Below are positions 39,171 through 50,200 of a DNA stretch of 64,000 nucleotides, piece after piece (within the stretch, counting starts at the first letter, position 1; each line of letters begins with the position of its first letter). The DNA is from Kappaphycus alvarezii (lineage: Eukaryota; Rhodophyta; Florideophyceae; Gigartinales; Solieriaceae), in assembly GCA_002205965.3 (NCBI GenBank), contig NADL03000534.1, forward strand, positions 992,001-1,056,000, read 5' to 3'. The position numbers and the translations under genes were made by a program. Under the pieces are notes generated by a model. It did no database searches, had not been told where the DNA came from, and saw nothing but the letters and a program-made list of their open reading frames with translations.

Positions 39171-40147
39171 CTGAAGTTTATGTAGATGATAACGTGTCCA
39201 CTGTTGCGGATTTAGACATTTTTACAGAAAGCCCCATAGCATTCATTCCCCTGCCTTGTCGCCGAGCAGAAGATCGCCTGATGCTGAGCCGTTGCCAAGT
39301 TTTTTCCAATGCAGGTTCCTCTACTCATAAGCCTGCCGCAATATGCTACCCGCCTCACTTATGAAAGCAAAGAATCGCATAGACGAAGTGTTGAATTTAG
39401 CTACTGTTTCGAATATTCTGGCATATTACATTTAAACATATCTACAGTATCTCGAATAGCTTTTCACTGGACGGCTTCCCCTGAACTCCCTCACCTGCGA
39501 GAGTCCCTGCTCACTCCCTAGGTATGTAGACATCCAATCGACTCCTTGTGAGAAGTTGGAACACCCCTTTTCAACTAAGGAGCAATGATTGTTTTTGAAG
39601 CCAGCGCCCTCCAGCCCTCGAAGTAAACTCTCCTCTATGATAACAAGGCCAACTTTTACTCCTGAGAAATGCATCTTAGAAGTCTGTTAGCTTTCCATCG
39701 CAAAGGCAACTTCGCGAAATTCTTAAGCAGTACAATAGAATGATAAACGCGGTCCTCGCGACCCAATGTTACCCATGAGATAAATCATACCCACAGAATT
39801 CAGTAGTGAACATGGTAAGGCACGGAGTCTGGGCCTGTTCGACCGCCAGCTCTAGCATTCTCCTGCTATATTCACTACACCTGACATGTCCTAAACTGAT
39901 CCCCGTCTCTGTAGTGGCTTCCACCATACACTTCTCATTCCGGGCCTGGCAGCGGATGATGCTACACAAACAATGCGCTAGCAGGGCCTACAGTATCTCG
40001 CCGTTTCATATAATTCGAGCACCATCGGCACCGGTCCCAAACTCCTCTTGATCAAATAGCCGGCTCGTGTGCATTCATGTCCCGGCGCAGGTGCCTGTAT
40101 TCACTATGCAATCTAACTTGGAATGAGCTGGGTACCGACGTTGTTTA
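39171..40147. other. No gene recognised
   Basis: Short frames on both strands (for example 39,432-39,674 minus and 39,769-39,969 minus) with no recognised domain. Confidence 0.35.
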
Positions 40148-40813
40148 TTGCGGTGGCAAGTGTTGTATGTGTGTTTACCACTAAGCTTGGCGGTCACGAG
40201 TGGCTATGACCAGTTCTTTGGTAGGATGGCGACAAAAGCACCCTCAAGGGCCATTTTGTACAGATGTCAGGCATCCGTGGGTGTTTCGCACCCTGATCCG
40301 TTTGGTTACCACCTGGTGGCGTCGTTTCTAAAACCCCTTCGCCACCCATCACGACTTGCAATTCGCCCAAGACATTGTAGATGCTTTCCAGCGAGGTCCA
40401 CCCTCCACAATGCAGGACAAAACCAATCGCCCCCAATGTGGACTCACTATGTTCGCAATAAGGGCTCGTTAAACTCTATGGAAGGGACGTGTTCCTTTCT
40501 CTGCCATCAGGGACATTTTATCGAACCATTTTCGATGGGGCATGAACTCCATGCTCTTTCCAAAACCTCATACCCAAACCCCTTTGCAGACTTCTTGTAC
40601 TCCTACAAAACGCATCCTCCAGCTAAAGGCATAAAGTCTTGCGACATTTTTGAAACACCCGCCACCGTTTCTAGAGTTGTCGCGCGGTACGCGTGGATAT
40701 TTGCAATCGGATGCAATTTCCAGGCCAGCCAGGATTTTTTGGACGAATGGGGGAAAGAATGTAGGGATGAAGTTGGCAGGGTGATGGACCGACCTTGGGG
40801 CAAACTTTTGTGA
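40148..40813 (+). CDS. Hypothetical protein, 221 aa
   Basis: This is the longest uninterrupted frame in this part that I cannot assign. It has no signal peptide or membrane segment and no family motif I recognise. The final 60 residues (FETPATVSRVVARYAWIFAI, then FQASQDFLDEWGKECRDEV) look helical and protein-like. The FETPATVSR part recalls the FDTPGALS tail of the nearby LINE relics, so it may be another remnant that happens to stay open. The first 150 residues are rich in Pro, Arg, His and Cys and look less convincing. Host gene and repeat remnant remain about equally possible. Confidence 0.3.
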   Translation: MRWQVLYVCLPLSLAVTSGYDQFFGRMATKAPSRAILYRCQASVGVSHPDPFGYHLVASFLKPLRHPSRLAIRPRHCRCFPARSTLHNAGQNQSPPMWTHYVRNKGSLNSMEGTCSFLCHQGHFIEPFSMGHELHALSKTSYPNPFADFLYSYKTHPPAKGIKSCDIFETPATVSRVVARYAWIFAIGCNFQASQDFLDEWGKECRDEVGRVMDRPWGKLL

Positions 40814-41770
40814 TTGGGCGTTTAGTCAACCGTGGTTGTTTCTTTCTTTAGATCTGAATGGAGGTGGACTGTTTCTGGTTGGGGCCACATTCAGGTTATG
40901 CAAGTGTGTGCCTCTGGGGGAGTCACGAATGAGAGGGAGAGAGACCAACCTTTCAGTCCGTTGGTGCATTGATCGAAATGTTGTAAGTATTCCTTCGACC
41001 GAGTTATGGCCTGGGGCCTGCGTGTTTCTGGAAGGAATTGTGCGACGGTCACACTGCCAGGATGTTGGGGCCAGCCTGTTGCACATCCTGATGGCTGCTT
41101 CCCCCTTTTTGAGACTATGCAAGTGCAACCGACCCCTTACGGCTGGCTAAGTCGCCGCGCAATTCAAAGGCATTGGAGACATGTGTACACTCGAAATGAC
41201 AAGAGAGAAATATCGTCTCAACCTGGTGTCGAGTTAGTTACCTTGCGCGTTATACTGTAGGTGCATATTTTTCAGGTTGTGCTGATACCAAAGCCGCATT
41301 CCGATGTGATTAAAACTGCAGCTTGCTTCCAAGTTATCGATAAGGTTTGTATTTCATCGTCCCAAATCTGTTATCAGGATGGGGCTTGGGACTCGATGTG
41401 ATCAGCGGCTGTAACGAGTGATGCTGGGCTTCCTGCCTGATTATCACCGTGAAGTATAGGAGAGTAATGAAAACGGTGCGAAATTCGTGCTTCTGAGACA
41501 AGAAGGCTTGTCGTGCTCCGGCAAATGTTGGAAAATGCCGGTTGTTGCCATACTATTGGAGAAGAAACTCATGTGCAGTTCACCCGGAAGAGGGCTCGAC
41601 GTCATCCGTAGGCCCATCACATTCTGGGTAACATTTGTCGTACTGCACAAAATCAAACGATTACGATGAAGGTTTAGCAATGGGAAGATGAGCGCGCAGA
41701 GAACAGACGACAAGTCGATGACTGTTTAGCTTCATGACAAAAGTCATGATTCAACATTGGCACAAAGGCT
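40814..41770. other. No gene recognised
   Basis: Spacer with short frames (40,836-41,150 plus; 41,444-41,713 minus) and no recognised domain. Confidence 0.35.
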
Positions 41771-41772
41771 TA

Positions 41773-42464
41773 TCAGTTGTCCTCCTCTGCAATGAACCGT
41801 ATCTTGTGTGCAACAAACCGCCTTCTCCAATATGGCAATGCCCATTTTCGTATAGGTGCCGGAATGTCCCTCCGGAAATCGCTCTCATCTCTCCTAGATG
41901 CCACGACGGGCGGTGTCTGTCTCACTGCATCCCGAAACACGACCAACGAAACCCTCGCCTGTTGCCCTGTAATTCTTTTCAAGACCTGCTCATTAAACCG
42001 TCTTTGCTCCACTTGCGAGAAAGTGTCAACGACCTCTGGTACAAACATCGCCTCACTCGCTCGAAACAACACCCCCGCGCGTTCCCTCAATCTTCCCACC
42101 TTTCCCCGGATCCTACAACCTCCCTCCTACACTTTGCCCCCGCCGCCATAGTCACCCAACTTTCAACGTCTGTCAACAAACCTGCCGCCTCTCCCATCAA
42201 TTTCTCGCGCTCCTCTCCAACCATTCTCACCCCTATCTCCACCCTTTTCTCGCTGTGCGCCTTCACTCCCTCCTTGAGCCACGGTAGAAATAAACCTTTT
42301 TCCACCATATTATGCAGTCCCCAATTTTCCCTGACAATGTATTCCAACACATCCAGTACTTGATTTCTTCCCACCCCTGCATCACACAGTGCCCTCCCTT
42401 TCCTCTGCAACGTGTCCTCGACCCTTTTCAGATCCCTCACGACCCCAAATGATGCCACCTCCAT
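41773..42464 (-). pseudogene. Hemerythrin-like (HHE) domain gene, frame broken
   Basis: Two minus-strand frames read as successive halves of a four-helix hemerythrin-like protein. The first (42,087-42,464) has DVLEYIVRENWGLHNMVEKG followed by LFLPWLKEGVKAHSEKR. This fits the helix with HxxxEE/ffPwL that supplies iron ligands in the family. The second (41,773-42,099) has LFRASEAMFVPEVVDTFSQV then EQRRFNEQVLKRI, fitting the fourth helix with its final acidic ligands. The frames are offset by one indel near 42,090. The gene is divergent to the aminopeptidase at 43,133. HHE proteins bind oxygen or act in iron and redox sensing. Which applies here cannot be said. The break may be real or a sequence error. 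Confidence 0.45.
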
Positions 42465-42515
42465 GCACGCACCCTAATCCTTCCGGCGGTGCACTTGCCT
42501 TGGAAGCCCACTGCT

Positions 42516-42911
42516 TCAAGTGGGCTCTTCGGGCGAAATCGGATGGATTCGGCACTTGCACAACTGTATCCCGCATGGCAACAAGTCGTCCTTACACATA
42601 CGACAGGAATATGGTGCGAGAAACCCCGACGCGAACCAATGCCCGCCCATCTCTTCAGTTTGTAATAAATCGCGGACGACGTCCTTTATTGTTACAATAG
42701 TGTTACAGTACGGTACCTTTGTGGCAGTGGGTGGTTGGCCCTCAAATCCAGTCCCTCGAGAGGTAGTTGATAACACCTCAAACTCCATTCGATCAATCCA
42801 TTGGTACGGTATGTAAGAAAATTTGAAAAAAACCGCAATAATAAGGTTCCCATCAAATAATACCTCCAGCGGCCGACTCGCCCGATCTCCTCTGACGCCT
42901 GTCAACAGCAA
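42516..42911 (-). CDS. Hypothetical ORF upstream of the hemerythrin-like frames
   Basis: A 131-codon minus-strand frame. Its second half contains a Cys cluster (SCRMCKDDLLPCGIQLCKC) that might bind zinc. It ends where another minus frame begins (42,382-42,576, RRAHLKQWASKASAPPEG), and then the hemerythrin-like part follows. The three could be one gene with indels or unrelated ORFs. I recognise no family. Confidence 0.25.
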   Translation of the reverse strand: MLLTGVRGDRASRPLEVLFDGNLIIAVFFKFSYIPYQWIDRMEFEVLSTTSRGTGFEGQPPTATKVPYCNTIVTIKDVVRDLLQTEEMGGHWFASGFLAPYSCRMCKDDLLPCGIQLCKCRIHPISPEEPT

Positions 42912-43132
42912 CAGTCCCCCGTCCCACGAATCGTAGCCCTAAGCGATTTTATTTTTTTGCACTCGCATAATAAAGCCACTGCGACGTCCGCTCAAAACCC
43001 CACGCTCATGACGATTAGGCTCGTTCCCGCTTTTCTCAACACCGCCTTCCCCTCACCTATCGTCACTTTATTGCACACTCCCGTTTTACACGCCCGCCTA
43101 CATTTATCATCCCATCTCGCCCCTCCGTCACA

Positions 43133-44695
43133 ATGGTCGCCAATGCCATATCTGCCCCGGGTGTATTAGATACTGATAATAGTGGCGGCGTCTTAATGGC
43201 CCCCCGCAATGGCACCATTGCTGTGAAATTTTCCCCCTCATTGGCAGAATATACCGGCGAATTGCTTGTTTTGGCCGTTTGGGCACCTGAGGATGACGAA
43301 AAGGATTATCAAGTACCACCTGCCATTGGCGAGGCTCTCGGCCTGGAAGATGTATTCGCGGAAATCGTCGCCGATTCAGAGTTCAAGGCAAAACCGGCAA
43401 GTAGCACTGAAGTGGTCAGGGTTGTTGGAAAAGGCCCGAAACGTGTGGCCCTGTACGGGTTGGGGAAGAAAGGAAAGGAGGGATCGCCGGTGGCGGGGGC
43501 AGCAAAGTTTGCAGTTCAGAAGGCCATCGGAGTGAAGATGTGCTCGAGTGTGGGCTTGTACATTGATGATGCCGGATTGACGCAAGTGGCACAAGCGGCA
43601 GAGGGAGGAACTGTGGGCGGATATGTGGATGAAAGGTATAGAGAGAAGAAGGAGACGGAAAAGGTGCCGGAGAGTTGATGCTTGTGGGACTTGGAGGTGG
43701 GGCGGAGATGGAGGGGGCTGTGAAGAGGGGGTGGCGATTGCAACGGGAATCATTACGACCAGGGAAGTGGTTGCAGCCCCGGCGAATGCTTTGACCCCGC
43801 GACAATGGCTGTGGCGGCGGAGATGGTGGCAAAGGAGGTGGGCTTGGGGATTAAGGTGATGGGGAGGGCCGAGTGCGAGGAGTTGGGCATGGGTAGCTAC
43901 TTGGGTGTGGGGAGAGGTTCTACTGATGAGCCCAAGTTTATTCATATGTGGTACGTACCGGAAGGGGAGGTTAGAAAGAAGTTGTGTATGGTAGGGAAGA
44001 CAGTAACTTTTGATACCGGCGGTACCAACCTGAAGACACAAGGGGGAATTGAGATGATGAAGTTTGACATGGGGGTGGAGCGGTTTGTCTCGGGACGGCC
44101 AAGGTGCTGGGACAGTTGAAACCGGAGGGCGTAGAGGTGCATTTCATTATGCCAGCGGTGGAGAATATGTTGAGTGATCGGGCGATTCATCCCGGGGATA
44201 TTCTCAAGGCGTCGAATGGAAAGACGGTGGAGGTGTTGAATACAGACGCGGAGGGGAGGTTGACTCTGGCTGATGCGGTGGTATATGCAGAGGGTTTGGG
44301 GGATGTGGATTATGTGGTGGATTTGGCGACGTTGACAGGAGCGATTATCGTGGGGTTGGGGAATGAAGTGGCGGGGATGTGGAGTTCGTCAGATGAGATG
44401 GCGGAGATGTTGTTGGAGGCGAGTAAGAAGGTGGTGAGGGAATGTGGAGGATGCCGTTGGTAGAGGAATATGTGGAGCAGTTGAAGAGTAAGATTGCGGA
44501 TTTGAGGAATATTCGGGGCGGGGAGGGCGGGAGGTGCCATCACGGCTGCGTTGTTCATTCGAGAGTTTGTGAAGACTAAGAATTGGGCGCACATTGACAT
44601 TGCTGGGCCTGTGTGGAATGATAAGAAGGGAGGAGCGACGGGTATGGGTGAAGACGATGGTTGAGTGGATCGAGTCGGTGATGAGGAAGGAATAA
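43133..44695 (+). pseudogene. M17 leucyl aminopeptidase, with several frame breaks
   Basis: Cytosolic or plastid aminopeptidase of family M17, which removes N-terminal residues using two metal ions in a hexamer. The start ATG at 43,133 sits in CACAATGG. The N-terminal domain (residues 1 to about 170) begins MVANAISAPGVLDTDNSGGV. The linking region REVVAAPANALTP is near 43,760. The catalytic domain shows GKTVTFDTGGTNLKTQGGIE (usual FDSGG), the signature NTDAEGRL at 44,239-44,262, and [10 protein letters not shown] near 44,315. The end is WIESVMRKE with stop at 44,693-44,695. The total is near the normal size for the catalytic core. The frame shifts about seven times: near 43,675, 43,730, 43,797, 44,080, 44,445, 44,510 and 44,650. 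Several of these need only one base in a G or C run. It is either a very recent pseudogene or, more likely, an intact gene with sequence errors. Confidence 0.9.
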
Positions 44696-45002
44696 AGGGA
44701 ACGGGATTGGGTGTAGTGCGTGTGGGGAAAGGTTGGTTTGAAGAGATGAGGGTTTTGAGTCGGGAGTGGAAGCGGTGAGGAGCAGAGGTTGGATACGGTG
44801 TTGTGCAAGAGTTTAACAAGAGCAGTGGACACTAGAGTACATGCATGGATGAGCGGAGCAAACGGAGTAACTAGAAGGTTGGGTGCACTGATACAGTTGG
44901 ACTCTTGAATAAACGAGTGTAGGTGAAAGTGAGTGCAGTAGATGCAAACATGGCGTAGGTGAGGGCGGGGGTGGTGGTGGTTGGTTGAAGAATTGTTTGG
45001 TG

Positions 45003-45616
45003 TTAGGTTGCGGTACCTTGAAGACTGGGGCCAACGGCAGCGCCGAAGACAATATTCGGCTCGTTGGGATCCGGAACTAACGTCTGGACAAGCGGAGGTG
45101 GGGCTTGGGCTTGGTGTGTTGCATGTGTGGAGGGCGGGGTGTGGGAGGTATGCGAGGATGGCATGGGAGGATGGTTGGGAGAAAAGTGATCGGAATGAGA
45201 GGCGGGGGCTTGTCGTAGAGATCGGTGAGAAGGAGCTCGGGGAGAGGCGGGAGGGGTTGATGGGGAGGATGGGGGCGAGGTGTGGTGTTGGATATAGGGC
45301 AGGTTTTGCCGCCGACGGGGCGGCACGAGGGGGGAGGGCTGGAGAGCGAGGCGGATTGGTAAGGCGTCCGGGGTGAGGTTCATTTTGGTTTGGTTGGGAA
45401 CGGGGATGGTGTGGACTGTGTGGAGTGGAGCGATGGAATGATGGATTTATTATGGTGTGTTTTGGGGAAGACAGAGTTGAAGCGGGGGATGGTTGACGGA
45501 AAGATGAAGATGAGGAGTAGAGAGTGAGTGAGTGATGCGGAAGGAATAAAGCGATGGATTGCAGAGCATGTATGGAAAACGATTGGGGAGTGTGGTGGAG
45601 GGCGGATAAAATGCAA
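45003..45616 (-). CDS. Pro/Ser/His-rich ORF pair, status uncertain
   Basis: Two adjacent minus-strand frames: 45,380-45,616 (78 codons) and 45,003-45,383 (126 codons). The second starts MNLTPDALPIRLALQ, continues with long Pro/Ser/His/Thr stretches and ends DPNEPNIVFGAAVGPSLQG. The frames are convergent with the aminopeptidase gene. The G-rich plus strand makes open C-rich frames on the minus strand likely by chance, so these may not be genes. If real, they would encode a disordered protein. No domain recognised. Confidence 0.25.
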
Positions 45617-45938
45617 GTTGAGTTACGATGCCCTTTTTCTATATCTCGTGATATATCTGGTTGTCAACGCCCAATGGATTTGCAGCGCCAGATATTTTTC
45701 AGGTGTGGAAACTAGAGGGCGGATTGGTTGGAATGTCACGCATGATACCAAAAAAACATCAAAACACACTTGAAACCACCCGGATGTGTGCGGATAGCCA
45801 TCCTGCCACGCCGGGGCGTCAAATCCACCGTCAGTTGTCGATTGCGCAATGTGACAACCATGGGCCGCACCGCAGTATTGAGGCAGATACAAGACTGCAA
45901 ACGATGGTGCCCTGATCACTCGATTTGGGATGACACGT

Positions 45939-46253
45939 TCAATGGCGAAATGGACGTATCATAAATTTGAAAAGGCGGGTTGCGCGAGCACGAAGCGTTT
46001 TGTGTGTGTTGGTTGTTGTGTTGTGGGGGGTGGAAGAGGCGGGGGAAGGGGAGAGGAAGGAGGAGGGGTTGGGGAGAGGGTTGGAATGGATAGACTTGAG
46101 CGAGGTGGGGTGGGGTGTGGGGTGACGGCGGAGGGGGTGAATGGAGGGACACGAGGTTGTGGTGTGAGAATGGAATGAGGTGGAGGAGGGGTGTGAGAAT
46201 ACGCCAGTATACGAGTCTGTGAGGAGATCATCGGGAAAGGGGTCTTGTTCCAT
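45939..46253 (-). CDS. Hypothetical Ser/Pro/His-rich protein, 104 aa
   Basis: I place the start at 46,253 (MEQDPFPDDLLTDSYTGVF) rather than at the longer frame's Met at 46,466. The longer version would run through a hexanucleotide repeat that reads as alternating His-Arg, and a TATA-like box lies only 56 bases before 46,253. The body is Ser/Pro/Thr/His-rich and ends RATRLFKFMIRPFRH. No domain recognised. The acidic, well-mixed N-terminus argues for a true gene. The low-complexity remainder argues against. Confidence 0.3.
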   Translation of the reverse strand: MEQDPFPDDLLTDSYTGVFSHPSSTSFHSHTTTSCPSIHPLRRHPTPHPTSLKSIHSNPLPNPSSFLSPSPASSTPHNTTTNTHKTLRARATRLFKFMIRPFRH

Positions 46254-46308
46254 TGTGCTGTGGTTTGCATGGGAAGAGGATGGGGCTAGCCAGTTTGTTG
46301 GTGGGGGA

Positions 46309-46314
46309 TTTATA
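46309..46314 (-). promoter_or_regulatory. Possible TATA box (TATAAA)
   Basis: TATAAATCCCC on the minus strand, 56 bases upstream of the ATG at 46,253. Spacing suits a core promoter with a short leader. No other evidence. Confidence 0.3.
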
Positions 46315-46418
46315 TGCAGTTTGGTCGGGTGTGCAGTGTGCAGTGGCGACCGTTGGCGGGTACAGTATGCGCGCAAATATTTGGGTTTCGATACAAACTT
46401 GTGTGTTGGCCATGTACG

Positions 46419-46456
<38 letters not shown>
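46419..46456. repeat. Hexanucleotide microsatellite (GTGCCT)n
   Basis: About six perfect units of GTGCCT in a row. On the minus strand the unit reads as alternating His and Arg codons. Confidence 0.9.
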
Positions 46457-46959
46457 CATGCAACATGTTTCAAAATCTCGTAATCGGGCATGTTGCTTGT
46501 AAGGGGTGCCACGCTACTCACTCACTCACTCGGTCAACGGCGACATGTTTTTCCGGGTGCGGATGGCACCGCAAACCATTCGTCCCTTCTTGTCAGCAAA
46601 TCAATCCTTGTCCACAGTCCGCTGCAAGGTCCTTTGCGACGTAAATTTCGAATGCGCTTTCAAGGACATCATGCACTGCACCTTCTACTCCTGTCCTGTA
46701 CTGTACAGGACTACTGTACCTACTGTACAGTGGTGCTTCGTATGTTTATCAAGGCAAAAGTCCCTTTACGCGATGGCCATGTGCTCGACGGTGCAGGTCG
46801 TTACTGTACAGTACTATACGTGTCCATGCAGCAAAGTCACCAGTCCTTACAGCTGTGTTAACATTACAGCACTATTGTACACTAGTAAATTTTCATTAAC
46901 CGTCACTGCCATACAGTCTCTTCCTCCATCCAACTCTGCAACGCTCAGTGTACCCTTCC

Positions 46960-49340
46960 GCATGTAACCACAGCTGTCTTCGTGCCTTCTGTTGCCACGG
47001 GCAGCCGTGGCGGGTCCAGTCTGTTTGGAAGAACCACCGTTCGCTTAATTTTAAGCTCTCTCTTTCTTTCTCGACTCGTGTCACAATGCCCAATCTCCGC
47101 GGCACCACTGCGCTGTGTTGCCATTGTGCGTGTAGTGGATTTGATTTGGGACACGATGGTCATTTCACACGCACAGGGCGGGACTCGGACGCAAATGACG
47201 TGGTTGGGAGGTGGAGGAGAATCTCTGCTGGCCCCAGCTTGATGCCGAGGACGAGGTGAAGGGCCTCCATCTCGCAATCGCGCCTTGCAGCGCGTATCAC
47301 GTGGAACGCAACCTCGTCACGGACCGAATTGTTACCGTGGAGACTGCTTAAAATTAGAAGGCCAGAGGCAGCAGCGTGCTCCCCGAGCTCATCCATCTCT
47401 CGGCGGCAGTGCTGGCAAATAAGTGGCAAACTCTCGGTAAGACCGAAAGGCGAGATGCCGCTGGAGTATCTCCATCCTATGGGTTGATGGGGTAGTGGTG
47501 CCGTTGGTGGGGAGGCCGCTAAGGAAGGTATCAGCAAGGCTGTAGCGGAAGGCGAGTCCGCAAATGTGATTGCGAATCTCAGCATTACTGCCTTGCGAAG
47601 TCATGGCAGTAGTATTCCAGTCGCCATGCTTCCGGTGAACACAGCCCGTGGTACCCTTCTGCATTTTGTCTAGGGGGGAGAAAATATGACTTGGTGAGGC
47701 AGCGAGGATATTGCGGGCGCAGGGGCGGAGTTCTGGGAACGATTGGGAGCCGGGGATTATGCAGAGGAAATATGTTGTAATTGGTTCGGCATGTGAAAGG
47801 CTGGAACTGGGGGCAGCAGCGCATTGGTACTCGAGCAGCCAGGAAGTGCTAGCCGTTGAGAATTGAGCGATGTGAGTTCGGGCAGGGCCTGATCGATGAC
47901 GCTGGCGCCGACAACGACCTAAAGAGAAAAATGAACGGGGAAGCCCTGACCAACCAGCCGTATTTAAAGGCGAGCGTGGACCTACGCTTGGTCAGTGAGG
48001 ATTGCGCCGTTCAGGGACTGGAGGGTGGTCCTTTGCAGATAGTCGAACTGAAGAGCAACGCTGGTAGAATGCTGCGGGTTGAAGAGAAGGAGAACGAGGG
48101 TCATGAGGCAAGCTCTGGCGCAAATGAGATGAATGTGAAGAGGTGCACCAGGGTCGCGGACTCTTTGCAGCATGTGGAGGGTGATCCGACAAGCTTGTGT
48201 TTTGGCCTGAATAAAGAAAATGAAGTTAAGGCCCTTGAATGAAGCACATAGCAGTTCGAAGCCTCGATCTGTCCATTCCTAGAGGAGGAACTCAAGGTCG
48301 AAGCTGGAGCGGGCCGGAGAGGGGTTACCAGGCCAGAAGATCTCGGGCATGCGTGGGTTGAGGCAAAGGCCGACAGCTTTGCAATGATGGATTCGACTTG
48401 AAAGCAGTGCGAAGATCGGCAAGTGACCTAATGAGGATACCATCATCCTCGAAACATTGGTTGAGGGGAATGTCGGTAGAGTCTGCGATCTGGCGGACAA
48501 GGGTGTGGATTGCAGGAGAGAAAAGGAACATATTGGTAAGGTCTCCTGCTTTGGCACCCTGGGCGCTGGAGATCGGAATGCTTTGGAGGTTCGTGACCTA
48601 CACAGGTGGTTCGTAGCGGCTGTGTATCATGTCCATGAGACGTGCGACGATGGGTGTACCAGAAGGGAGAATGTTCAGCATTTTCTGTCGGTCCGAACGG
48701 TTGAAAGCGTTGCGAGCATCGACGAGTTCATGTAAAACGTTTGAAAGGTGGAGGACCATTTTGGACGAGAGTACGTGTACCGTGCACCATGGCTTCCGTA
48801 GTGGGACTTATATTGTACCACTCGCCATTTACCATAGTGAGAGGAATTTTCTCCCATCGTTGATGGCGATCGACAGCAAAGCTTTACTCAAAATTCAGCC
48901 AAGAACAGAGCCGACGACAATGGGTCTGACCTGCTCTTAGGGCAGGACTGGATTGGTAACAGTGTGGCTGCGGCCATAGGGGAAGGACGGAGTCAGGTAG
49001 GTCACCCGTAGCGATGCGGTTGACCGGCTTGATGAGGACAGAGAGCCCCGTGACCCACGCTTCGGGGCTGACCGGGGTCTTGATCAGTAGATGCGCCTAT
49101 CGGGGAGGAGTGCGGCCAGGCCCTGCTCATGTGTCTCGAGGGATAGTCCGCGGCGCAGAGGAAAGTAGCCTCCGTGATGCAGGGCTGGGGGGTAGGCTGG
49201 AGGCAGGGAGAACGGCGATGCGCTATTTGATAACAGGATGCACCTTGCCGTAGCGTCCGCGGGCCGTTCAAGTCAGCTAGAGAAAAGTTGTGTATAAACC
49301 GGATGACTTTGCCGTAGTATTTTGGTTTGAACATATCCGC
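46960..49340 (-). mobile_element. LINE relic with RT and restriction-like endonuclease
   Basis: A minus-strand non-LTR element, more complete than the plus-strand copy at 37,100. RT pieces are at about 48,900-48,300. The palm segment reads ISSAQGAKAGDLTNMFLFSP, the family's SxxGxxQGDPLxP element near 48,540, then DIPLNQCFEDDGILI. A Cys/His knuckle (LICQHCRREMDELGEHAAA) is near 47,410. The endonuclease-like part is NNSVRDEVAFHVIRAARRD near 47,310, then GPAEILLHLP near 47,240, then VKMTIVSQIK near 47,150. The same knuckle-endonuclease order as at 37,795-38,070 shows both copies are one family. Many frame changes and stops show it is dead. The 5' limit is uncertain. Confidence 0.62.
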
Positions 49341-49752
49341 TGTTTCCATTAATCAGCATGACTCAAGGCGGATTTGGGCATCTGGATCAGGCGAGACCGG
49401 GACATGAGAGCTTACCGCGGGCTATACAGAAATATTCCCCATATGTTTGTCACGGCGAAACACAGTCGAATAAGCTGGCGGTTGGGATAATGCGGGTGAG
49501 TGCGGGACAGGAGCGCAGCTTTACTGGCACAGGTCCCCGGTAGGTGCAGTAATGCAGTTGTAAATGCGAATTGGCAATCGCAGCAGATACCAGCATCGTC
49601 TCGAGCATTTTGTCCTTTATCACATGCTCCGAAATAAGATAGAGATGAAAACAAAACATCACAATTTCCATTAAAATTACCAAACCACTGAAAGTAATTG
49701 AAAGCAGCGAATAGTGCCAAGTACTAAGTTGGGCGTATCTCGCGGGACTATC
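49341..49752. other. No gene recognised
   Basis: Spacer between two LINE pieces. The frames at 49,412-49,720 (minus) show no family signature. Confidence 0.35.
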
Positions 49753-50200
49753 TCAGAAAGCTTGCATAAGACCAGCCGTAAGACATGCTGCTTTGGACGA
49801 AACCATCGCCGCAGCGTGCCTTTGAGTGAGGACGTATCGCACATGCCCTAATGTCTCCATGGTTCGCACGGCGACGTGCATAGCCATGTCTGTCAGCACC
49901 ACTAATGCATTGCGGTTCCACTCTCCAAGAGTGGATATTGCCACTGGGATCAGTCGTGACCTAGCGTGCGTGGTGATAACCTCTTGATACCTTCTGAACG
50001 CTGACGCTTTCGCGGCGCTCAGTGATGTTAAGGGGTTGGAAAATCGGGCCCGAGTGTTTGAGGGAGCGAGCGGATTCACCAATGTAACTTCCGAAGAAGT
50101 CTATCCATCCAGTGCTCCCTATGGCCCTGATATCTGGGCCCGTTCGATTTGGGCCATTGACCCAGTTAGGGGGTGGAGATGATTGGTAGTTTACTTCGTC
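49753..50200 (-). mobile_element. LINE tail fragment, separate copy
   Basis: Minus-strand frames read as the endonuclease and tail of a LINE of the same general type. GPDIRAIGSTGWIDFF near 50,130 is the endonuclease Asp region. VNPLAPSNTRARF follows near 50,070, then AKASAFRRYQEVITTHARSR and LIPVAISTLGEW near 49,940, the family's FIPxaxxxxG element. One frame change lies between the halves. The motifs differ from those at 46,960-49,340, so this is another copy or subfamily. Confidence 0.55.

Noticed and set aside
45930-46178. Gly/Arg-rich plus-strand frames in the G-rich tract
   Set aside because: Strong strand G bias makes such frames open by chance, and they have no natural start or domain.
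46419-46456. His-Arg repeat protein
   Set aside because: The alternating codons are a translation of the GTGCCT microsatellite, and a better start lies downstream at 46,253.
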